Shown here: positions 16,284 through 27,188 of the stretch, piece by piece | How positions within the stretch are numbered: the first letter of the stretch is position 1 | Layout: each line of letters starts with the position of its first letter | Origin: Modestobacter sp. VKM Ac-2982 | GTDB taxonomy: Bacteria > Actinomycetota > Actinomycetes > Mycobacteriales > Geodermatophilaceae | DNA length: 64,000 bases | Assembly (NCBI RefSeq): GCF_026967935.1 | Contig: NZ_JAPVBL010000002.1 | Span: 124,001 to 188,000 of the forward strand | Direction: 5' to 3' | The notes under the pieces: generated by a model | Told to the model about the DNA's origin: nothing | Seen by the model: the letters and a program-made list of their open reading frames with translations, nothing else | Database searches by the model: none | Program-made: the position numbers and the translations under genes

Positions 16284-18271
16284 GCGTGCTCCCGCTGGAC
16301 GCGGCCGACGACGTCACGACGGAGCCCGGACCGCCGGCCCGCCGGCGAGTGCCCGACGTGCTTCGCCGGCCCGGGGGGCTGCTGGCCGCCGGCTGGCTGA
16401 TCTTCATCGTCGTCGCGTCGCTGACCGCACCGTGGTGGCGGCCCTACGGCGTCGCCGAGCAGGACCTCGCCAACCGGCTGGCGCTGCCGTCGGCCGAGCA
16501 CTGGCTGGGCACCGACCCGCTGGGCCGGGACCTGCTCAGCCGGATCTTCACCGCCGGTACCGAGCCGCTGCTCTCCTCCGCGGTGACCGTGCTGGTCGCC
16601 TTCGGGATCGGCCTGCCGCTGGCCCTGATCGCCGCCGAGCGCGGGCCCCGCGTGGAGCGGGTGATCAGCCGGGTGACCGAGGTGTTCCTCGCGCTGCCCT
16701 CGACGATCCTGCTGCTGGCCGTCATCGGCGTGATCGGGGTGCGGATCTTCATCATCATGGCCGTCCTCGGCGTGCTGATCTCCGCCGCGGTCTACCGGGT
16801 GATGCTGGGCGTGGCCCAGTCGGTCCGCACCCGGCTCTACGTCGACGCCGCCCGGGTCAACGGTCTGGGCTCGCTGCGGGTGAACGTGGTGCACGTGCTG
16901 CCGTCGATGGCCACCGTCATCGCCGTGCAGGCCGCCCAGCTGTACGGCATCGGCCTGCTCATCGTCGCGGGCCTGGCCTTCCTCGGCTTCGGTCCGGCCG
17001 AGCCCGACCCCAGCTGGGGGTTCATGATCCAGGACGCGTCCTCCTACGTGTTCAACGCGCCGTGGCTGATGGTGCCCACCGGGCTGGTCCTCGCCCTCAC
17101 CGTGATCGCCGCCAACGAGCTGGCCGACGCGATCGCCGGCAAGGCCGCCGGGGAGACCGCACCGGTCCGCCGGCGCCGGTCACCGGCGCGGACCGCCCCG
17201 GCGGAGATCCCCCCGGCCGACCCGGCCGCGGTCCTGGAGGTCCGGGACCTGACCATCGCCGTCGACGACGGCCCGGACCTGGTCACCGGTGTCTCGTTCG
17301 CACTCCGACCGGGCCGGGTGCTCGGCCTGGTCGGTGAGTCCGGGTGCGGCAAGACGATGACCGCGCGGTCGCTGCTCGGTCTGCTGCCCGACGGGGTGTC
17401 GGTGCGCGGCGGGGCGATCCACTGGCGGGGCCAGGACCTGGTCGGCCGCACGGAGAAGGAGCTGAGCGCCGTCCGGGGGCGGGAGATCGCGATGATCTCC
17501 CAGGAGCCGATGGTGGCGCTGGACCCGATGTTCTCCGTCGCCTACCAGCTCACCCAGCCGATCCGCCGGTTCCGCGGCGTCGGCCGGGGCGAGGCACGGC
17601 GGATCGCCGCGGAGCTGCTGCGCAACGTGGGCATCGTCGACGCCGAGCGGGTGCTGAAGAGCTACCCGCACCAGCTCTCCGGCGGCATGGCCCAGCGCGT
17701 GTGCATCGCGCTGGCGCTGACCGGTGAGCCGGAGCTGCTGATCGCCGACGAGCCGACGACCGCGCTGGACGTGACCGTGCAGGCGGAGATCCTCACCCTG
17801 CTGCGGGCGCTGGTCCGGGACACCGGGCTGTCGGTGGTCATCGTCAGCCACGACCTCGGGGTCGTCGCCGACATCTGCGACGACGTGGCCGTGATGTACG
17901 CCGGCACGGTCGTCGAGTCCGGCACCGCGGCCGCCGTCCTCGACGGGCCGAGGCACCCGTACACCCAGGCGTTGTTGGCAGCCAACCCGCACGTGCCCGA
18001 CGGTGTCGCGGTGCCGGCGCGGCTGGCGTCGATCCCCGGGACGGTGCCGCCGCCCGGCTCGTGGCCCACCGGCTGCCGGTTCGCCAGCCGCTGCCAGTTC
18101 GCCCAGGACCAGTGCCGGGCACCGTTCCCGGCCGAGCCCGCCCACGGCATCGGGTCGGTGCTCTGCGTCCGGGCCGACGAGCTCGCCGGCGCCCACCTCA
18201 GCTGGGACGCCGACCCCGTCGGCGCGGCGCCAACCCCCGCCACCACCCCGACCGCAGGAGCGTCCCGATGA
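16280..18271 (+). CDS. Fused ABC permease (DppC-like) and ATPase (DppD-like)
   Basis: A 663-residue fusion. Residues about 1-290 are a DppC-type permease (six helices, [16 protein letters not shown], then the loop [19 protein letters not shown]). After an Arg/Pro-rich linker (about 290-315) comes an ABC ATPase with Walker A GESGCGKT (about 352), signature LSGGMAQR, Walker [10 protein letters not shown] and the C-terminal oligopeptide-transporter domain with a cysteine motif ([14 protein letters not shown]), possibly Fe-S or zinc binding. In most systems these are two genes; the continuous frame with no internal start-stop shows a true fusion. The GTG start overlaps the previous stop by 4 bases. 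Confidence 0.92.
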   Translation: MSVLPLDAADDVTTEPGPPARRRVPDVLRRPGGLLAAGWLIFIVVASLTAPWWRPYGVAEQDLANRLALPSAEHWLGTDPLGRDLLSRIFTAGTEPLLSSAVTVLVAFGIGLPLALIAAERGPRVERVISRVTEVFLALPSTILLLAVIGVIGVRIFIIMAVLGVLISAAVYRVMLGVAQSVRTRLYVDAARVNGLGSLRVNVVHVLPSMATVIAVQAAQLYGIGLLIVAGLAFLGFGPAEPDPSWGFMIQDASSYVFNAPWLMVPTGLVLALTVIAANELADAIAGKAAGETAPVRRRRSPARTAPAEIPPADPAAVLEVRDLTIAVDDGPDLVTGVSFALRPGRVLGLVGESGCGKTMTARSLLGLLPDGVSVRGGAIHWRGQDLVGRTEKELSAVRGREIAMISQEPMVALDPMFSVAYQLTQPIRRFRGVGRGEARRIAAELLRNVGIVDAERVLKSYPHQLSGGMAQRVCIALALTGEPELLIADEPTTALDVTVQAEILTLLRALVRDTGLSVVIVSHDLGVVADICDDVAVMYAGTVVESGTAAAVLDGPRHPYTQALLAANPHVPDGVAVPARLASIPGTVPPPGSWPTGCRFASRCQFAQDQCRAPFPAEPAHGIGSVLCVRADELAGAHLSWDADPVGAAPTPATTPTAGASR

Positions 18272-19290
18272 CCGCGCTGGCCGACCCCACCCACGAGGTG
18301 CACCCGGGCGAGCAGGCACCCGCGCTCCGGGTCCGCGACCTGGTGGTCCGCTACGGCACCGGTCGCCGGGCGCGCAGCACCCCGCCGGCGGTGGACGGCG
18401 TCAGCTTCGACATCGCGCCCGGGGAGACGCTCGGCCTGGTCGGGGAGTCCGGCTCGGGCAAGTCCACGATCGGCAAGGCCGTCCTGGGCCTGCAGCGGCC
18501 GACCGCCGGCACCGTGGAGGTGGCCGGGCAGGACGTCACCGCGATGTCGCTCAAGCAGCGCAGCCGCCAGGTGGCGGACCTGCGGGTGGTCTTCCAGGAC
18601 CCGTACTCCTCGCTCAACCCCGCCCGCACCATCGGCCAGACCCTGGTGGAGCCGCTGCGACTGATGGGCGTGACCGGCGCCGAGGCGCTGGCGCGGGCCA
18701 GGTCCGGGCTGGAGTCCGTGGGGCTCCCGGCCGAGGCCGTCGACCGTCGCCCGGCGCAGTTCTCCGGGGGCCAGCGGCAGCGCATCGCCATCGCCCGGGC
18801 GCTGGTCTGCGACCCCAAGGTGGTCGTGCTCGACGAGCCGGTGTCCGCCCTGGACCTGTCCACCCAGGCGCAGGTGCTCAACCTGCTGGCCGACCTGCGG
18901 GACCAGCGCGGGCTGTCCTTCCTCTTCATCGCCCACGACCTGGGTGTGGTGCGCTTCCTGTCCCAGCGCACCGTCGTGCTCTACCGCGGCCAGGTCATGG
19001 AGACCGGCCCGGCGGAGCAGGTGGCCCAGCGGCCCCGGCACCCGTACACCCTCGCGCTGACCGCAGCCGCCCCGGTGCCGCGCCCCGCCGAGCAGGCCGC
19101 ACGCCGCGCGGCCCGGGAGGCCGCGGGCTTCGGCACCGCGGGGGCTGCATCCCCGTCGGCCACCGGCTGCCCCTTCGTGCCGCGCTGCCCGTTCTCCACC
19201 GACGTCTGCGTGGACCAGCGGCCGCCGCTCCGGCTGCTCGACGGCTCGCTCACCGCCTGCCACCACGCCGAGCGGGTCCCGCAGCCGTGA
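18268..19290 (+). CDS. ABC transporter ATPase (DppF-like)
   Basis: A 340-residue ATPase: Walker [10 protein letters not shown] at 59-67, [18 protein letters not shown] (Q-loop), signature FSGGQRQR, Walker [13 protein letters not shown], switch His in IAHDLGVV, and the C-terminal motif [14 protein letters not shown]. It completes a five-domain dipeptide-type importer with the preceding three genes. ATG chosen at 18268, with GCAGGAG upstream and a 4-base overlap with the fused permease-ATPase gene. Confidence 0.93.
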   Translation: MTALADPTHEVHPGEQAPALRVRDLVVRYGTGRRARSTPPAVDGVSFDIAPGETLGLVGESGSGKSTIGKAVLGLQRPTAGTVEVAGQDVTAMSLKQRSRQVADLRVVFQDPYSSLNPARTIGQTLVEPLRLMGVTGAEALARARSGLESVGLPAEAVDRRPAQFSGGQRQRIAIARALVCDPKVVVLDEPVSALDLSTQAQVLNLLADLRDQRGLSFLFIAHDLGVVRFLSQRTVVLYRGQVMETGPAEQVAQRPRHPYTLALTAAAPVPRPAEQAARRAAREAAGFGTAGAASPSATGCPFVPRCPFSTDVCVDQRPPLRLLDGSLTACHHAERVPQP

Positions 19291-22022
19291 GAGCGGACCC
19301 CGCTGCCCCCCACCACCCACAGGCTCCGGCCGGCTCCCTGCACCGGGGTCAGCCGGCCTCACCGGAAGCGGGGGAGGTGCCGCACCACCTGCGGGCCGAG
19401 CACCTCGACGAGCCCCTCGGCATCCGGAGCACCACCCCGCGGCTGTCCTGGCGGCTGCCGGCCGGCGCCCGCGAGCAGCTGGCCGCCCGGATCACCACCG
19501 ACAACGGCTGGGACACCGGCTGGGTGGACGGCGACCGGACCCTGCTGGTCCCCTACGCCGGCCCGCCGCTGGGGTCGTCCCAGCGGGTGCAGTGGCGGGT
19601 GGCGGTCCGCACCGACCTGGGGGAGAGCGCTGCGTCGGAGCCGGCGTGGTTCGAGACCGGGTTGCTGTGGGCCGAGGACTGGCAGGCCTCGTGGGTCGAG
19701 CCGGGGGAGACGCCCGGCGGCCCGCCGGGGGAGCGGCCCGCCGCGCTGCTGCGGTACGAGTTCGACGTCGACCGGCCGGTGGTCACCGCCCGGCTGCACG
19801 CCACCGCCCAGGGGTTGTACGAGGCGTTCCTCAACGGCGAGCGCGCCGGTGACGCCGAGCTGACCCCGGGCTTCACCCAGTACGACGTCCGGCTGCAGGT
19901 GCAGACCCTCGACGTCACCGCCGCCGTCCGGCCGGGCCGCAACGCGCTGGCCGTGGTGCTGGCCGACGGCTGGTTCCGCGGCCAGATCGGCATCCTGCGC
20001 GCCGCTGACCAGTGGGGTGACCGGCTGGCCCTGCTCGCGCAGCTGCATCTGGTGCACGCCGACGGCAGCGTCACCGTCGTCGGCTCCGGGGCGGGCTGGC
20101 GCAGCGCCGAGGGCCACGTGGTGGCCGCCGACCTGATCGCCGGCGAGCGGGTGGACCTGCGGCGGCTGCCGCGCGGCTGGGACGTGCCGGGGTTCGACGA
20201 CGCCGGCTGGGCACCGGTGGGCGTCGTCCACCACGGCTACGCCGGCCTCGTCGACTCACCGGCCCCGCCGGTCCGCCGGATCGAGGAGCTCACCCCGGTG
20301 TCGGTCACCCGGCTCCCGAGCGGGGTGCACGTCGTCGACCTCGGCCAGAACGTCAACGGCTGGCTGCGGCTCACCGACCTGGGCCCGGCGAACACCACCC
20401 TCACGCTGACGCACGGCGAGTGGCTCGGCCCCGACGGCGACGTCACCACCGACCACCTCCGCCCGGCTGTGCCGTTCCTGCCGGAGCCGCTGTCGGCCGG
20501 GCAGGTCGACCAGGTGGTGTCCGCCGGCGTGCCGGGGGAGGTGTTCGAACCGCGGCGGACGACGCACGGCTTCCAGTACGCGCGGATCGAGGGCCACCCC
20601 GGTGAGCTGACCGCCGACGACGTCCGCGGCGTGGTCGTGCACACCGACCTGCGCCGCACCGGCTGGTTCTCCTGCAGCGACGAGCGGGTGAGCCGCTTCC
20701 ACGAGGCTGCCGTCTGGAGCCTGCGCGGCAACGCCTGCGACGTCCCCACCGACTGCCCGCACCGCGAGCGCGCCGGCTGGACCGGTGACTGGCAGCTCTA
20801 CGTGCCCACGGCTGCGTTCCTCTATGACGTCGCCGGGTTCTCCACCAAGTGGCTGCGCGACGTCGCCGCCGACCAGTGGCCGGACGGCACGATCGCCAAC
20901 ATCAGCCCGTCCTCCCGCAGCGAGGGGCGGGAGGGCCCGGTCGCGGCGATGAACGGCTCGGCCGGCTGGGGCGACGCCGCGGTCATCGTGCCCTGGGAGC
21001 TGTACCGCGCCTACGGCGACGAGCAGGTGCTCGCCGAGCTGTGGCCGACGATGGTCGGCTGGCTGGACCGGGTGGAACGGACGGCCCGCGACCAGCGGCA
21101 CCCGGCGCGGGTCGCGCGCCATCCGGATCCCGCGCCGCACGAGCGGTTCCTCTGGGACACCGGCTTCCACTGGGGCGAGTGGCTCGTGCCGGGGGAGGGC
21201 GTCGGCGACTTCGGCGCGTTCGCCGCAGCGGACAAGGGCGAGGTGGTCACGGCGTACTACGCGCACAGCGCCGGCTTGATGAGCCGGATCGCCGCCGTCC
21301 TCGGCCGGACGGCGGACGCCGACCGCTACGCGGGGCTGGCCGCCGAGGTGCGCGCCGCCTGGCAGGCGGAGTACCTGGACGACGAGGGGCGGCTGACCTG
21401 CGACACGCAGGCCGACCACGTGCGTGCGCTCGCCTTCGACCTCGTCCCCGCGGAGCTGCGGGCGGCCGTCGCGGAGCGGCTGGTCGAGCTGGTCCGCAAG
21501 GCCGACACCCACCTGGGCACCGGGTTCCTGGCGACGCCGTACCTGCTGCCGGTGCTCGCCGACGCCGGGCACCTCGACGTCGCCTACGAGCTGCTGTTCA
21601 CCGACACCGAGCCGTCCTGGCTGACCATGGTCGACCGCGGCGCGACCACCGTCTGGGAACGCTGGGACGGGGTGAGCGCCGAGGGCGTGCCGCACGAGTC
21701 GCTCAACCACTACAGCAAGGGCGCGGTCGTCTCCTTCCTGCACCGGTACACCGCCGGCATCGAGCTGACCGACCCCGCCTACCGCCGGTTCCGGGTGCAG
21801 CCGCGCCCGGGTGGCGACCTGACCAGCGCAGAGGCCGCGCACGAGTCGCCGTACGGCCGGATCGAGTCGGCCTGGCAGGTCACGGACGGCGTCTTCTCCC
21901 TGCGCGTGGCGGTGCCCGCCGGCACCGAGGCGACCGTCGTCCTCCCCGACGGCACCACCCACCAAGCCGCCCCCGGCCTGCACACCTTCCGCTGCCCCGC
22001 CCCCGTTCCCGCCCCCGCCTGA
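19287..22022 (+). CDS. GH78 alpha-L-rhamnosidase, copy A
   Basis: A large glycosidase of 881-911 residues that should remove terminal alpha-L-rhamnose from glycosides. Seen: N-terminal beta-sandwich with [19 protein letters not shown], a carbohydrate-binding segment ([20 protein letters not shown]), the six-hairpin barrel beginning [13 protein letters not shown] with the signature [14 protein letters not shown], whose Glu is the general acid, and TTVWERWDG late in the barrel with the base region. Two starts are possible: GTG at 19287, overlapping the previous stop by four bases, or GTG at 19377, which aligns better with copy B. No signal peptide, so cytoplasmic. About one third identical by eye to the GH78 enzyme at 23028. 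Confidence 0.92.
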   Translation: MRADPAAPHHPQAPAGSLHRGQPASPEAGEVPHHLRAEHLDEPLGIRSTTPRLSWRLPAGAREQLAARITTDNGWDTGWVDGDRTLLVPYAGPPLGSSQRVQWRVAVRTDLGESAASEPAWFETGLLWAEDWQASWVEPGETPGGPPGERPAALLRYEFDVDRPVVTARLHATAQGLYEAFLNGERAGDAELTPGFTQYDVRLQVQTLDVTAAVRPGRNALAVVLADGWFRGQIGILRAADQWGDRLALLAQLHLVHADGSVTVVGSGAGWRSAEGHVVAADLIAGERVDLRRLPRGWDVPGFDDAGWAPVGVVHHGYAGLVDSPAPPVRRIEELTPVSVTRLPSGVHVVDLGQNVNGWLRLTDLGPANTTLTLTHGEWLGPDGDVTTDHLRPAVPFLPEPLSAGQVDQVVSAGVPGEVFEPRRTTHGFQYARIEGHPGELTADDVRGVVVHTDLRRTGWFSCSDERVSRFHEAAVWSLRGNACDVPTDCPHRERAGWTGDWQLYVPTAAFLYDVAGFSTKWLRDVAADQWPDGTIANISPSSRSEGREGPVAAMNGSAGWGDAAVIVPWELYRAYGDEQVLAELWPTMVGWLDRVERTARDQRHPARVARHPDPAPHERFLWDTGFHWGEWLVPGEGVGDFGAFAAADKGEVVTAYYAHSAGLMSRIAAVLGRTADADRYAGLAAEVRAAWQAEYLDDEGRLTCDTQADHVRALAFDLVPAELRAAVAERLVELVRKADTHLGTGFLATPYLLPVLADAGHLDVAYELLFTDTEPSWLTMVDRGATTVWERWDGVSAEGVPHESLNHYSKGAVVSFLHRYTAGIELTDPAYRRFRVQPRPGGDLTSAEAAHESPYGRIESAWQVTDGVFSLRVAVPAGTEATVVLPDGTTHQAAPGLHTFRCPAPVPAPA

Positions 22023-22023
22023 T

Positions 22024-22089
22024 GATCATGGAGCTGGCGGGAGGACACGCCGCGGTACCCCGGCGCGTCCGCACCGGTGCTCCATGATC
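22024..22089. repeat. Nested inverted repeat between rhamnosidase A and the esterase
   Basis: Outer arms GATCATGGAGC (22024-22034) and GCTCCATGATC (22079-22089) are perfect complements; an inner stem (GGACaCGCCG with CGGCGcGTCC, one mismatch) sits in between. It fills the only sizeable gap within the downstream part of the operon. It looks like a REP-type extragenic palindrome or an mRNA-stability hairpin. It contains an ATG (22084) in frame with the esterase, but the esterase has a better start at 22117. Confidence 0.6.
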
Positions 22090-22116
22090 GTCGGCCCGCT
22101 CGACCGAGAGGACCCC

Positions 22117-23031
22117 ATGAGCACCACCGAGACCCCCGAGTGGGCCGGGCCCGCGCACTTCCTGGACCCGCACGAGCCCATCCGCCGCGCGGACGGCGCC
22201 CGGCACTTTTCCGGGCTGACCTACGCGGTCGCGTTCGGCTACCGGCCGCTGCAGCTGGACCTCTGGGTGCCCGACACCCCGGCGCCGGCGCCGCTGGTGG
22301 TCTACGTGCACGGTGGCGGCTGGATGATGGGAGACCGGCGGTACCTGCCCGAGACACTCCGCCCGGGGTCGTTGTTCGACGCCTTCCTCGACGCCGGCCT
22401 CGCGGTCGCGACCATCGACTACCGGCACGCGCACGAGGCCGCGTTCCCGGCCCAGCTGCACGACGCGAAGGCCGCCGTCCGTTACCTGCGGGCGCACGCC
22501 GACGTCCTCGGGGTCGACACCACCCGGATCGGGGCGATGGGCGAGTCGGCCGGCGGGCACCTGGCCGCGCTGCTCGGGCTCACCGCGCACCGCCCCGACC
22601 TGGAGGGTCGTCACGGGGTCACCGGACCGTCCAGCGCGGTCGACGTCGTCGTCGACTGGTACGGCGTGGCCGACCTGGACACCATGCCCCGGCAGGCGCC
22701 GCCGCCGGAGGTCGCTGCGCTGCTGCCGGTGGAGATGCAGGTGCCGCCGGAGGACCAGCTCCTCGACGGCCTGGACGGACAGCTCCGGGACGACGCCAGC
22801 CCGATCTCCCACGTCACCGCGGACGCCCCGCCGTTCCTGCTGGTGCACGGCACCGCGGACTGGCTGGTGCCCTGCTCCCAGAGCGAGCAGCTGCACGCCG
22901 CCCTCACCGCCGTCGGCGTGGACTCCCGGCTGGTGCCGGTGAAGGGGGCCGGGCACATCTGGCTCGGGTGCGACGACGTGGACGGCATCGTCGAGCTGTC
23001 CGTGAAGTACCTGGCGGAGGCGCTGGCATGA
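22117..23031 (+). CDS. Alpha/beta-hydrolase esterase in the rhamnosidase operon
   Basis: A 304-residue hydrolase: HGGGW oxyanion motif at 65-69, nucleophile Ser144 in GESAGGH, acid in LVHGTADWLVP, and His in GAGHIWLG. GAGAGGA lies 8 bases before the ATG. It overlaps the second rhamnosidase gene by 4 bases. It is similar to the esterase at 9677 and also resembles bacterial feruloyl/acetyl-xylan esterases (BD-FAE). Between two rhamnosidases it may remove acyl groups from acylated flavonoid glycosides or act on the depside; specificity is unknown. Confidence 0.88.
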   Translation: MSTTETPEWAGPAHFLDPHEPIRRADGARHFSGLTYAVAFGYRPLQLDLWVPDTPAPAPLVVYVHGGGWMMGDRRYLPETLRPGSLFDAFLDAGLAVATIDYRHAHEAAFPAQLHDAKAAVRYLRAHADVLGVDTTRIGAMGESAGGHLAALLGLTAHRPDLEGRHGVTGPSSAVDVVVDWYGVADLDTMPRQAPPPEVAALLPVEMQVPPEDQLLDGLDGQLRDDASPISHVTADAPPFLLVHGTADWLVPCSQSEQLHAALTAVGVDSRLVPVKGAGHIWLGCDDVDGIVELSVKYLAEALA

Positions 23032-25664
23032 GCGACCTGACCGTCCTGCCCGTGACCGTCGAGCACCACCGCGAGCCGATGGGCATCGGCGACACCCGGC
23101 CGCGGCTGTCCTGGGTGCCCCGCACCGACCTCGACGGCTGGCGGCAGGCCGCGTACGAGCTGGAGATCGCACCCGAGGACGGCCCGGTCTGGTCGTCGGG
23201 CCGGGTGGCGTCCGACGAGTCGGTCCTGGTGCCCTGGGGCGCTCCCGAGCTGACCAGCCGGGAACGGCGCGCGGTCCGCGTCCGGGTGTGGGGGGCCGGT
23301 GCGAGCGAGCCGTCGGCGTGGAGCGAGGACACCGTCGTCGAGGCCGGCCTCCTTGCGCCGGCCGAATGGACCGCGACGCTGGTCCACCCGGTGATCCCGG
23401 TCGAGGCCGGCGACGAGCCGGCCGCGCTGCTGCGCCGGGAGTTCGTGCTGGACCAGCCGGTCACCCGGGCCCGGCTGTACGCCACCGCACAGGGCGTCTA
23501 CGAGGCCGAGCTGAACGGGTCGGTCGTCGGCGACCACGTGCTGGCGCCCGGCTGGACGAGCTACCACCACCGACTGCGCTACCAGACCCACGACGTGACG
23601 GCGCTGCTCACCGAGGGCGCCAACGCGCTCGGCGTGCACCTGGCGCAGGGATGGTTCGCCGGCCCGCTCGGCTTCACCGGCAAGCGGGCCTTCTACGGCG
23701 ACCGGACCGGCGCCTTCGTCCAGCTCGAGGTCGAGCACCCCGACGGCAGCCGCACCGTCGTGACCACCGACGGTTCCTGGCGCTCGGCGCCCAGCCCGCT
23801 CACCCGGGCCGGGCTCTACAGCGGGGAGACCTTCGACGCCCGCCGCGACCTCCCCGGCTGGTCGCAGCCGGCCTTCGACGACAGCAGCTGGACGCCGGTG
23901 GAGACCGGGACGCTGGACGTCGCCACCCTGGTCGCCCCGACCGGCCCGCCGGTGCGCCGGACCGAGGTCCTGCCGGTGCGGGAGATCAGCACCTCGCCGT
24001 CGGGGAGGACGCTGGTCGACTTCGGCCAGAACCTGGTCGGCCGGCTGCGCCTCTCGCTGCCGGACGCGCCGGCCGGCACGGAGGTCACCGTCCGGCACGC
24101 GGAGGTGCTCGAGCACGGCGAGCTGGGCACCCGCCCGCTGCGCGGGGCCGACGCCACCGACGTTGTCGTGCTGGACGGGCAGGGCCCGCGCACCTGGGAG
24201 CCGCGGTTCACCTTCCACGGCTTCCGGTACGCCGAGGTCAGCGGCTGGCCGGGGGAGCTGACGCCGGGCGACCTCGAGGCCGTCGTCGTGCACACCGACC
24301 TGCGCCGGACCGGCACCTTCGCGTGCTCGGACCCGGACGTGGACCGGCTGCACGAGAACGTCGTCTGGGGGATGCGGGGCAACTTCCTCGACGTCCCCAC
24401 CGACTGCCCGCAGCGCGACGAGCGGCTGGGGTGGACCGGGGACCTGCAGGTCTTCGCCCCGTCCGCCTCCTTCCTCTACGACACCACCGGCATGCTCCGC
24501 TCCTGGCTGGCCGACCTCGCGGTCGAGCAGCGGGTGGACCACGACGGCATCGTGCCGATGTACGTGCCGTTCCTGCCGCTGCTGCCCTTCCCGCAGCAGG
24601 CGGAGGTGGGCTGGGGCGACGCGGCCGTCGTCGTCCCGTGGGTGCTGTACCAGCGGACCGGGGACGCCGGGCTGCTCGCCGACCAGTGGGGCTCCATGAC
24701 CGCCTGGATCGACGTCTTCGCCGCGCGGGCGGGCGCCGACCTGGACTTCCCCGAGGGTGGGTTCTCCTTCGGCGACTGGCTGGACAGCGCGGCGCCGCCG
24801 GACAACCCCGCCGCGGCGCGCACCCCCTGGCAGTGCGTCGCCACCGCCTACCTCGCCCGTTCGGCGCGCACGGTCGCGCAGGCCGCGGAGGTCCTCGGCC
24901 GGGACGGCGCCCGGTTCGCCGACCTCGCCGCGCGGGCGACCGAGCGGTTCCGCGCCGAGTACGTCTCCCCGAACGGCCGGGTCGCCTACCCGTCGCAGAC
25001 GGCGTACGCCCTGGCCCTGGAGTTCGACCTGCTCACCGCCGACCAGCGGGCGCACGCCGGCCGGCTGCTGGCCGAGCAGGTGCTGAAGGACGGCTTCCAC
25101 ATCGCCAGCGGCTTCCTCGGCACCCCGTTGGTCACCGACGCGCTGACGAACGCCGGGGAGCTGGCGACGGCCTACGAGCTGCTGCTCCAGCGGGAGAACC
25201 CGTCGTGGCTGTACCCGGTGACGATGGGCGCGACGACGATCTGGGAGCGCTGGGACTCCATGCTCCCCGACGGGTCGATCAACCCCGGGGACATGACCTC
25301 GTTCAACCACTACGCGTTCGGTGCGGTGGCCGACTGGCTGCACCGCACCGTCGCCGGCCTGGCCCCGGCCGAGCCCGGTTACCGGCGGTTGCGGGTCGCC
25401 CCCCGCCCCGGCCCGGGGATCACCTCCGCGGCGGCCACCCATGAGACGCCGTACGGGACGGCGGCGGTCTCCTGGACCCTCGACGGCGCCGAGCTGACGC
25501 TGGAGCTGACCGTCCCGCCGAACACGACCGCCGAGGTGTCACTGCCCGACGGCAGCGCACCGGTCCAGGTGGCGGCCGGGCGGCACTCGTTCACCCGCAC
25601 GGTGACCGTCCCGGCGCCGGTGGAGAAGCCCGCGCTGTTCTTCGACCCGGATGCCCACCAGTGA
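23028..25664 (+). CDS. GH78 alpha-L-rhamnosidase, copy B
   Basis: An 878-residue rhamnosidase with the canonical GH78 signature DCPQRDERLGWTGD (general acid Glu465), preceded by the family N-terminus PMGIGDTRPRLSWVPRTD, the sugar-binding domain ATAQGVYEAELNGSVVGD, and followed by GATTIWERWDSM and FNHYAFGAVADWLHR. The canonical motif here differs from copy A ([13 protein letters not shown]), so the two may prefer different linkages, for example alpha-1,2, alpha-1,6 or direct aglycone links (inference). No export signal. Start-stop overlaps of 4 bases occur at both ends (ATGA and GTGA). Confidence 0.94.
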   Translation: MSDLTVLPVTVEHHREPMGIGDTRPRLSWVPRTDLDGWRQAAYELEIAPEDGPVWSSGRVASDESVLVPWGAPELTSRERRAVRVRVWGAGASEPSAWSEDTVVEAGLLAPAEWTATLVHPVIPVEAGDEPAALLRREFVLDQPVTRARLYATAQGVYEAELNGSVVGDHVLAPGWTSYHHRLRYQTHDVTALLTEGANALGVHLAQGWFAGPLGFTGKRAFYGDRTGAFVQLEVEHPDGSRTVVTTDGSWRSAPSPLTRAGLYSGETFDARRDLPGWSQPAFDDSSWTPVETGTLDVATLVAPTGPPVRRTEVLPVREISTSPSGRTLVDFGQNLVGRLRLSLPDAPAGTEVTVRHAEVLEHGELGTRPLRGADATDVVVLDGQGPRTWEPRFTFHGFRYAEVSGWPGELTPGDLEAVVVHTDLRRTGTFACSDPDVDRLHENVVWGMRGNFLDVPTDCPQRDERLGWTGDLQVFAPSASFLYDTTGMLRSWLADLAVEQRVDHDGIVPMYVPFLPLLPFPQQAEVGWGDAAVVVPWVLYQRTGDAGLLADQWGSMTAWIDVFAARAGADLDFPEGGFSFGDWLDSAAPPDNPAAARTPWQCVATAYLARSARTVAQAAEVLGRDGARFADLAARATERFRAEYVSPNGRVAYPSQTAYALALEFDLLTADQRAHAGRLLAEQVLKDGFHIASGFLGTPLVTDALTNAGELATAYELLLQRENPSWLYPVTMGATTIWERWDSMLPDGSINPGDMTSFNHYAFGAVADWLHRTVAGLAPAEPGYRRLRVAPRPGPGITSAAATHETPYGTAAVSWTLDGAELTLELTVPPNTTAEVSLPDGSAPVQVAAGRHSFTRTVTVPAPVEKPALFFDPDAHQ

Positions 25665-27172
25665 CGTCTGTGCCCGTGACCCCGGCGCCCGTCGTCCCCG
25701 GCTTCCATCCCGACCCCAGCGTCTGCCGGGTCGACGACACGTACTGGATGGTGCACTCGAGCTTCGAGTACGCCCCGGGCGTGCCGCTGTACCGCTCGAC
25801 CGACCTGGTCTCCTGGGAGCAGGTCGGGCACGTGCTGGCCCGGCCGTCGCAGCTCGACGTCTCGGCCGCCCCGGGCTCTGGCGGCATCACCGCCTGCACG
25901 ATCCGCCACCACGACGGCCGGTTCTGGATGGTCACCACCAACCTCGCTGATGGCGGCTGGCAGACGCTGGTCACGGCCGAGGACCCGCGGGGGGAGTGGT
26001 CGGAGCCGGTCCGGATGGACGAGGTCCGCGGGATCGACCCCGACCTCGCCTGGGACGACGACGGGACCCTGCTGGTCACCTATGCGGGCTTCGGCGCCAA
26101 AGGGCCGGCCGGGGTCGTGCAGCAGGCCGTCGACCCGGTCACCGGGTGGGCGCTGACCGAGCGGCAGCGCGTGTGGCAGGGCACCGGCGGCCGGTTCCCG
26201 GAGGGCCCGCACCTGTACCGGGTCGGGGAGCACTGGTACCTGCTGATCGCCGAGGGCGGCACCGAGCGCGGGCACGCGGTCACCATCGCCCGCGGCCCGT
26301 CACCGCAGGGGCCGTGGGAGCCGTGCCCGCACAACCCGCTGCTGACCCACCGGGGTGTCGAGTCGCCGGTGCAGAACACCGGCCACGCGGACCTGGTGCA
26401 GCGCCCCGACGGCAGCTGGGCGATCGTCTTCCACGGCGTCCGGCCGCGCGGAGCGAGCCCGCAGTTCCACGTCCTGGGTCGGGAGACCTTCGCCGCCGAC
26501 GTGGTGTGGACCGACGGCTGGCCCCGGCTGGGGGAGTGGTTGACCCCGGCCGCCGGGCCGGTCGAGGTCGAGGAGCTGGGCGGCGCCGCGCTGCCGGTCT
26601 CCTGGGTGTCGCCGCGCCGGTTCCCCGGCGACGCGCTCACCCGGGGCGAGGGCGGCTGGCGGCTCACCGCCGGGGCCGCCGACCCGGCCTCGGACGACGC
26701 CGCCTTCGCCGGCCGCCGGCAGGAGCACCTGTACTGCCGGGCCCGTGCGGTCGTGGCCGCGGACGGCGACGGGGTCGGTGGACTGTCGGTGCGCATGGAC
26801 CCCCGCCACCGCCTCGACCTCCAGGTCGCCGGGGGCGTGGTGCGCGCGGTCGCGCAGGTCGGCCCGCTCCGATCGCTGCTGGGGGAGGCCGCCGTCCCGG
26901 CCGGGGACGTCGTGCTGGAGGTCCGGGCCGTCCCGTCCGAGGGCCACTTCTCCTCCACTGCGCTCGGCCCGGACCAGCTGGTCGCCGGGGTCGTGGACGC
27001 CGGCGGCGTGTTCGCCGAGCTCGGCCGGATCGACGGCCGCTACGTCTCCACCGAGGTGGCCGGCGGGATGACCGGCCGGATGGTCGGCGTCTGGTGCTCG
27101 TCCGGGTCGGTCGTCGTCCGCTCGTTCCGCTACGTCGGCGCCGACGACCCGGCCGCCGTCCTCACCGCCTGA
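25661..27172 (+). CDS. GH43 glycosidase (xylosidase/arabinofuranosidase type)
   Basis: A 503-residue enzyme: five-blade GH43 propeller in about the first 310 residues, with catalytic base Asp18 in PGFHPDPSV, a second Asp in RGIDPDLAW and acid Glu181 in RFPEGPHLY; then a C-terminal beta-sandwich (GH43_C2-like, about 330-503). Members split beta-xylosides or alpha-L-arabinofuranosides. No signal peptide, so cytoplasmic. GTG start overlaps the rhamnosidase B stop by 4 bases. In this operon it could trim pentosyl groups from flavonoid glycosides such as quercetin arabinosides or xylosides. Confidence 0.92.
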   Translation: MTSVPVTPAPVVPGFHPDPSVCRVDDTYWMVHSSFEYAPGVPLYRSTDLVSWEQVGHVLARPSQLDVSAAPGSGGITACTIRHHDGRFWMVTTNLADGGWQTLVTAEDPRGEWSEPVRMDEVRGIDPDLAWDDDGTLLVTYAGFGAKGPAGVVQQAVDPVTGWALTERQRVWQGTGGRFPEGPHLYRVGEHWYLLIAEGGTERGHAVTIARGPSPQGPWEPCPHNPLLTHRGVESPVQNTGHADLVQRPDGSWAIVFHGVRPRGASPQFHVLGRETFAADVVWTDGWPRLGEWLTPAAGPVEVEELGGAALPVSWVSPRRFPGDALTRGEGGWRLTAGAADPASDDAAFAGRRQEHLYCRARAVVAADGDGVGGLSVRMDPRHRLDLQVAGGVVRAVAQVGPLRSLLGEAAVPAGDVVLEVRAVPSEGHFSSTALGPDQLVAGVVDAGGVFAELGRIDGRYVSTEVAGGMTGRMVGVWCSSGSVVVRSFRYVGADDPAAVLTA

Positions 27173-27188
27173 CGCCTGGAGGAAGCAC

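Noticed and set aside
22084-22116. Upstream ATG that would extend the esterase at 22117 by 11 residues
   Set aside because: It lies in the arm of the palindrome at 22024-22089 and has no ribosome site, whereas ATG 22117 follows GAGAGGA.
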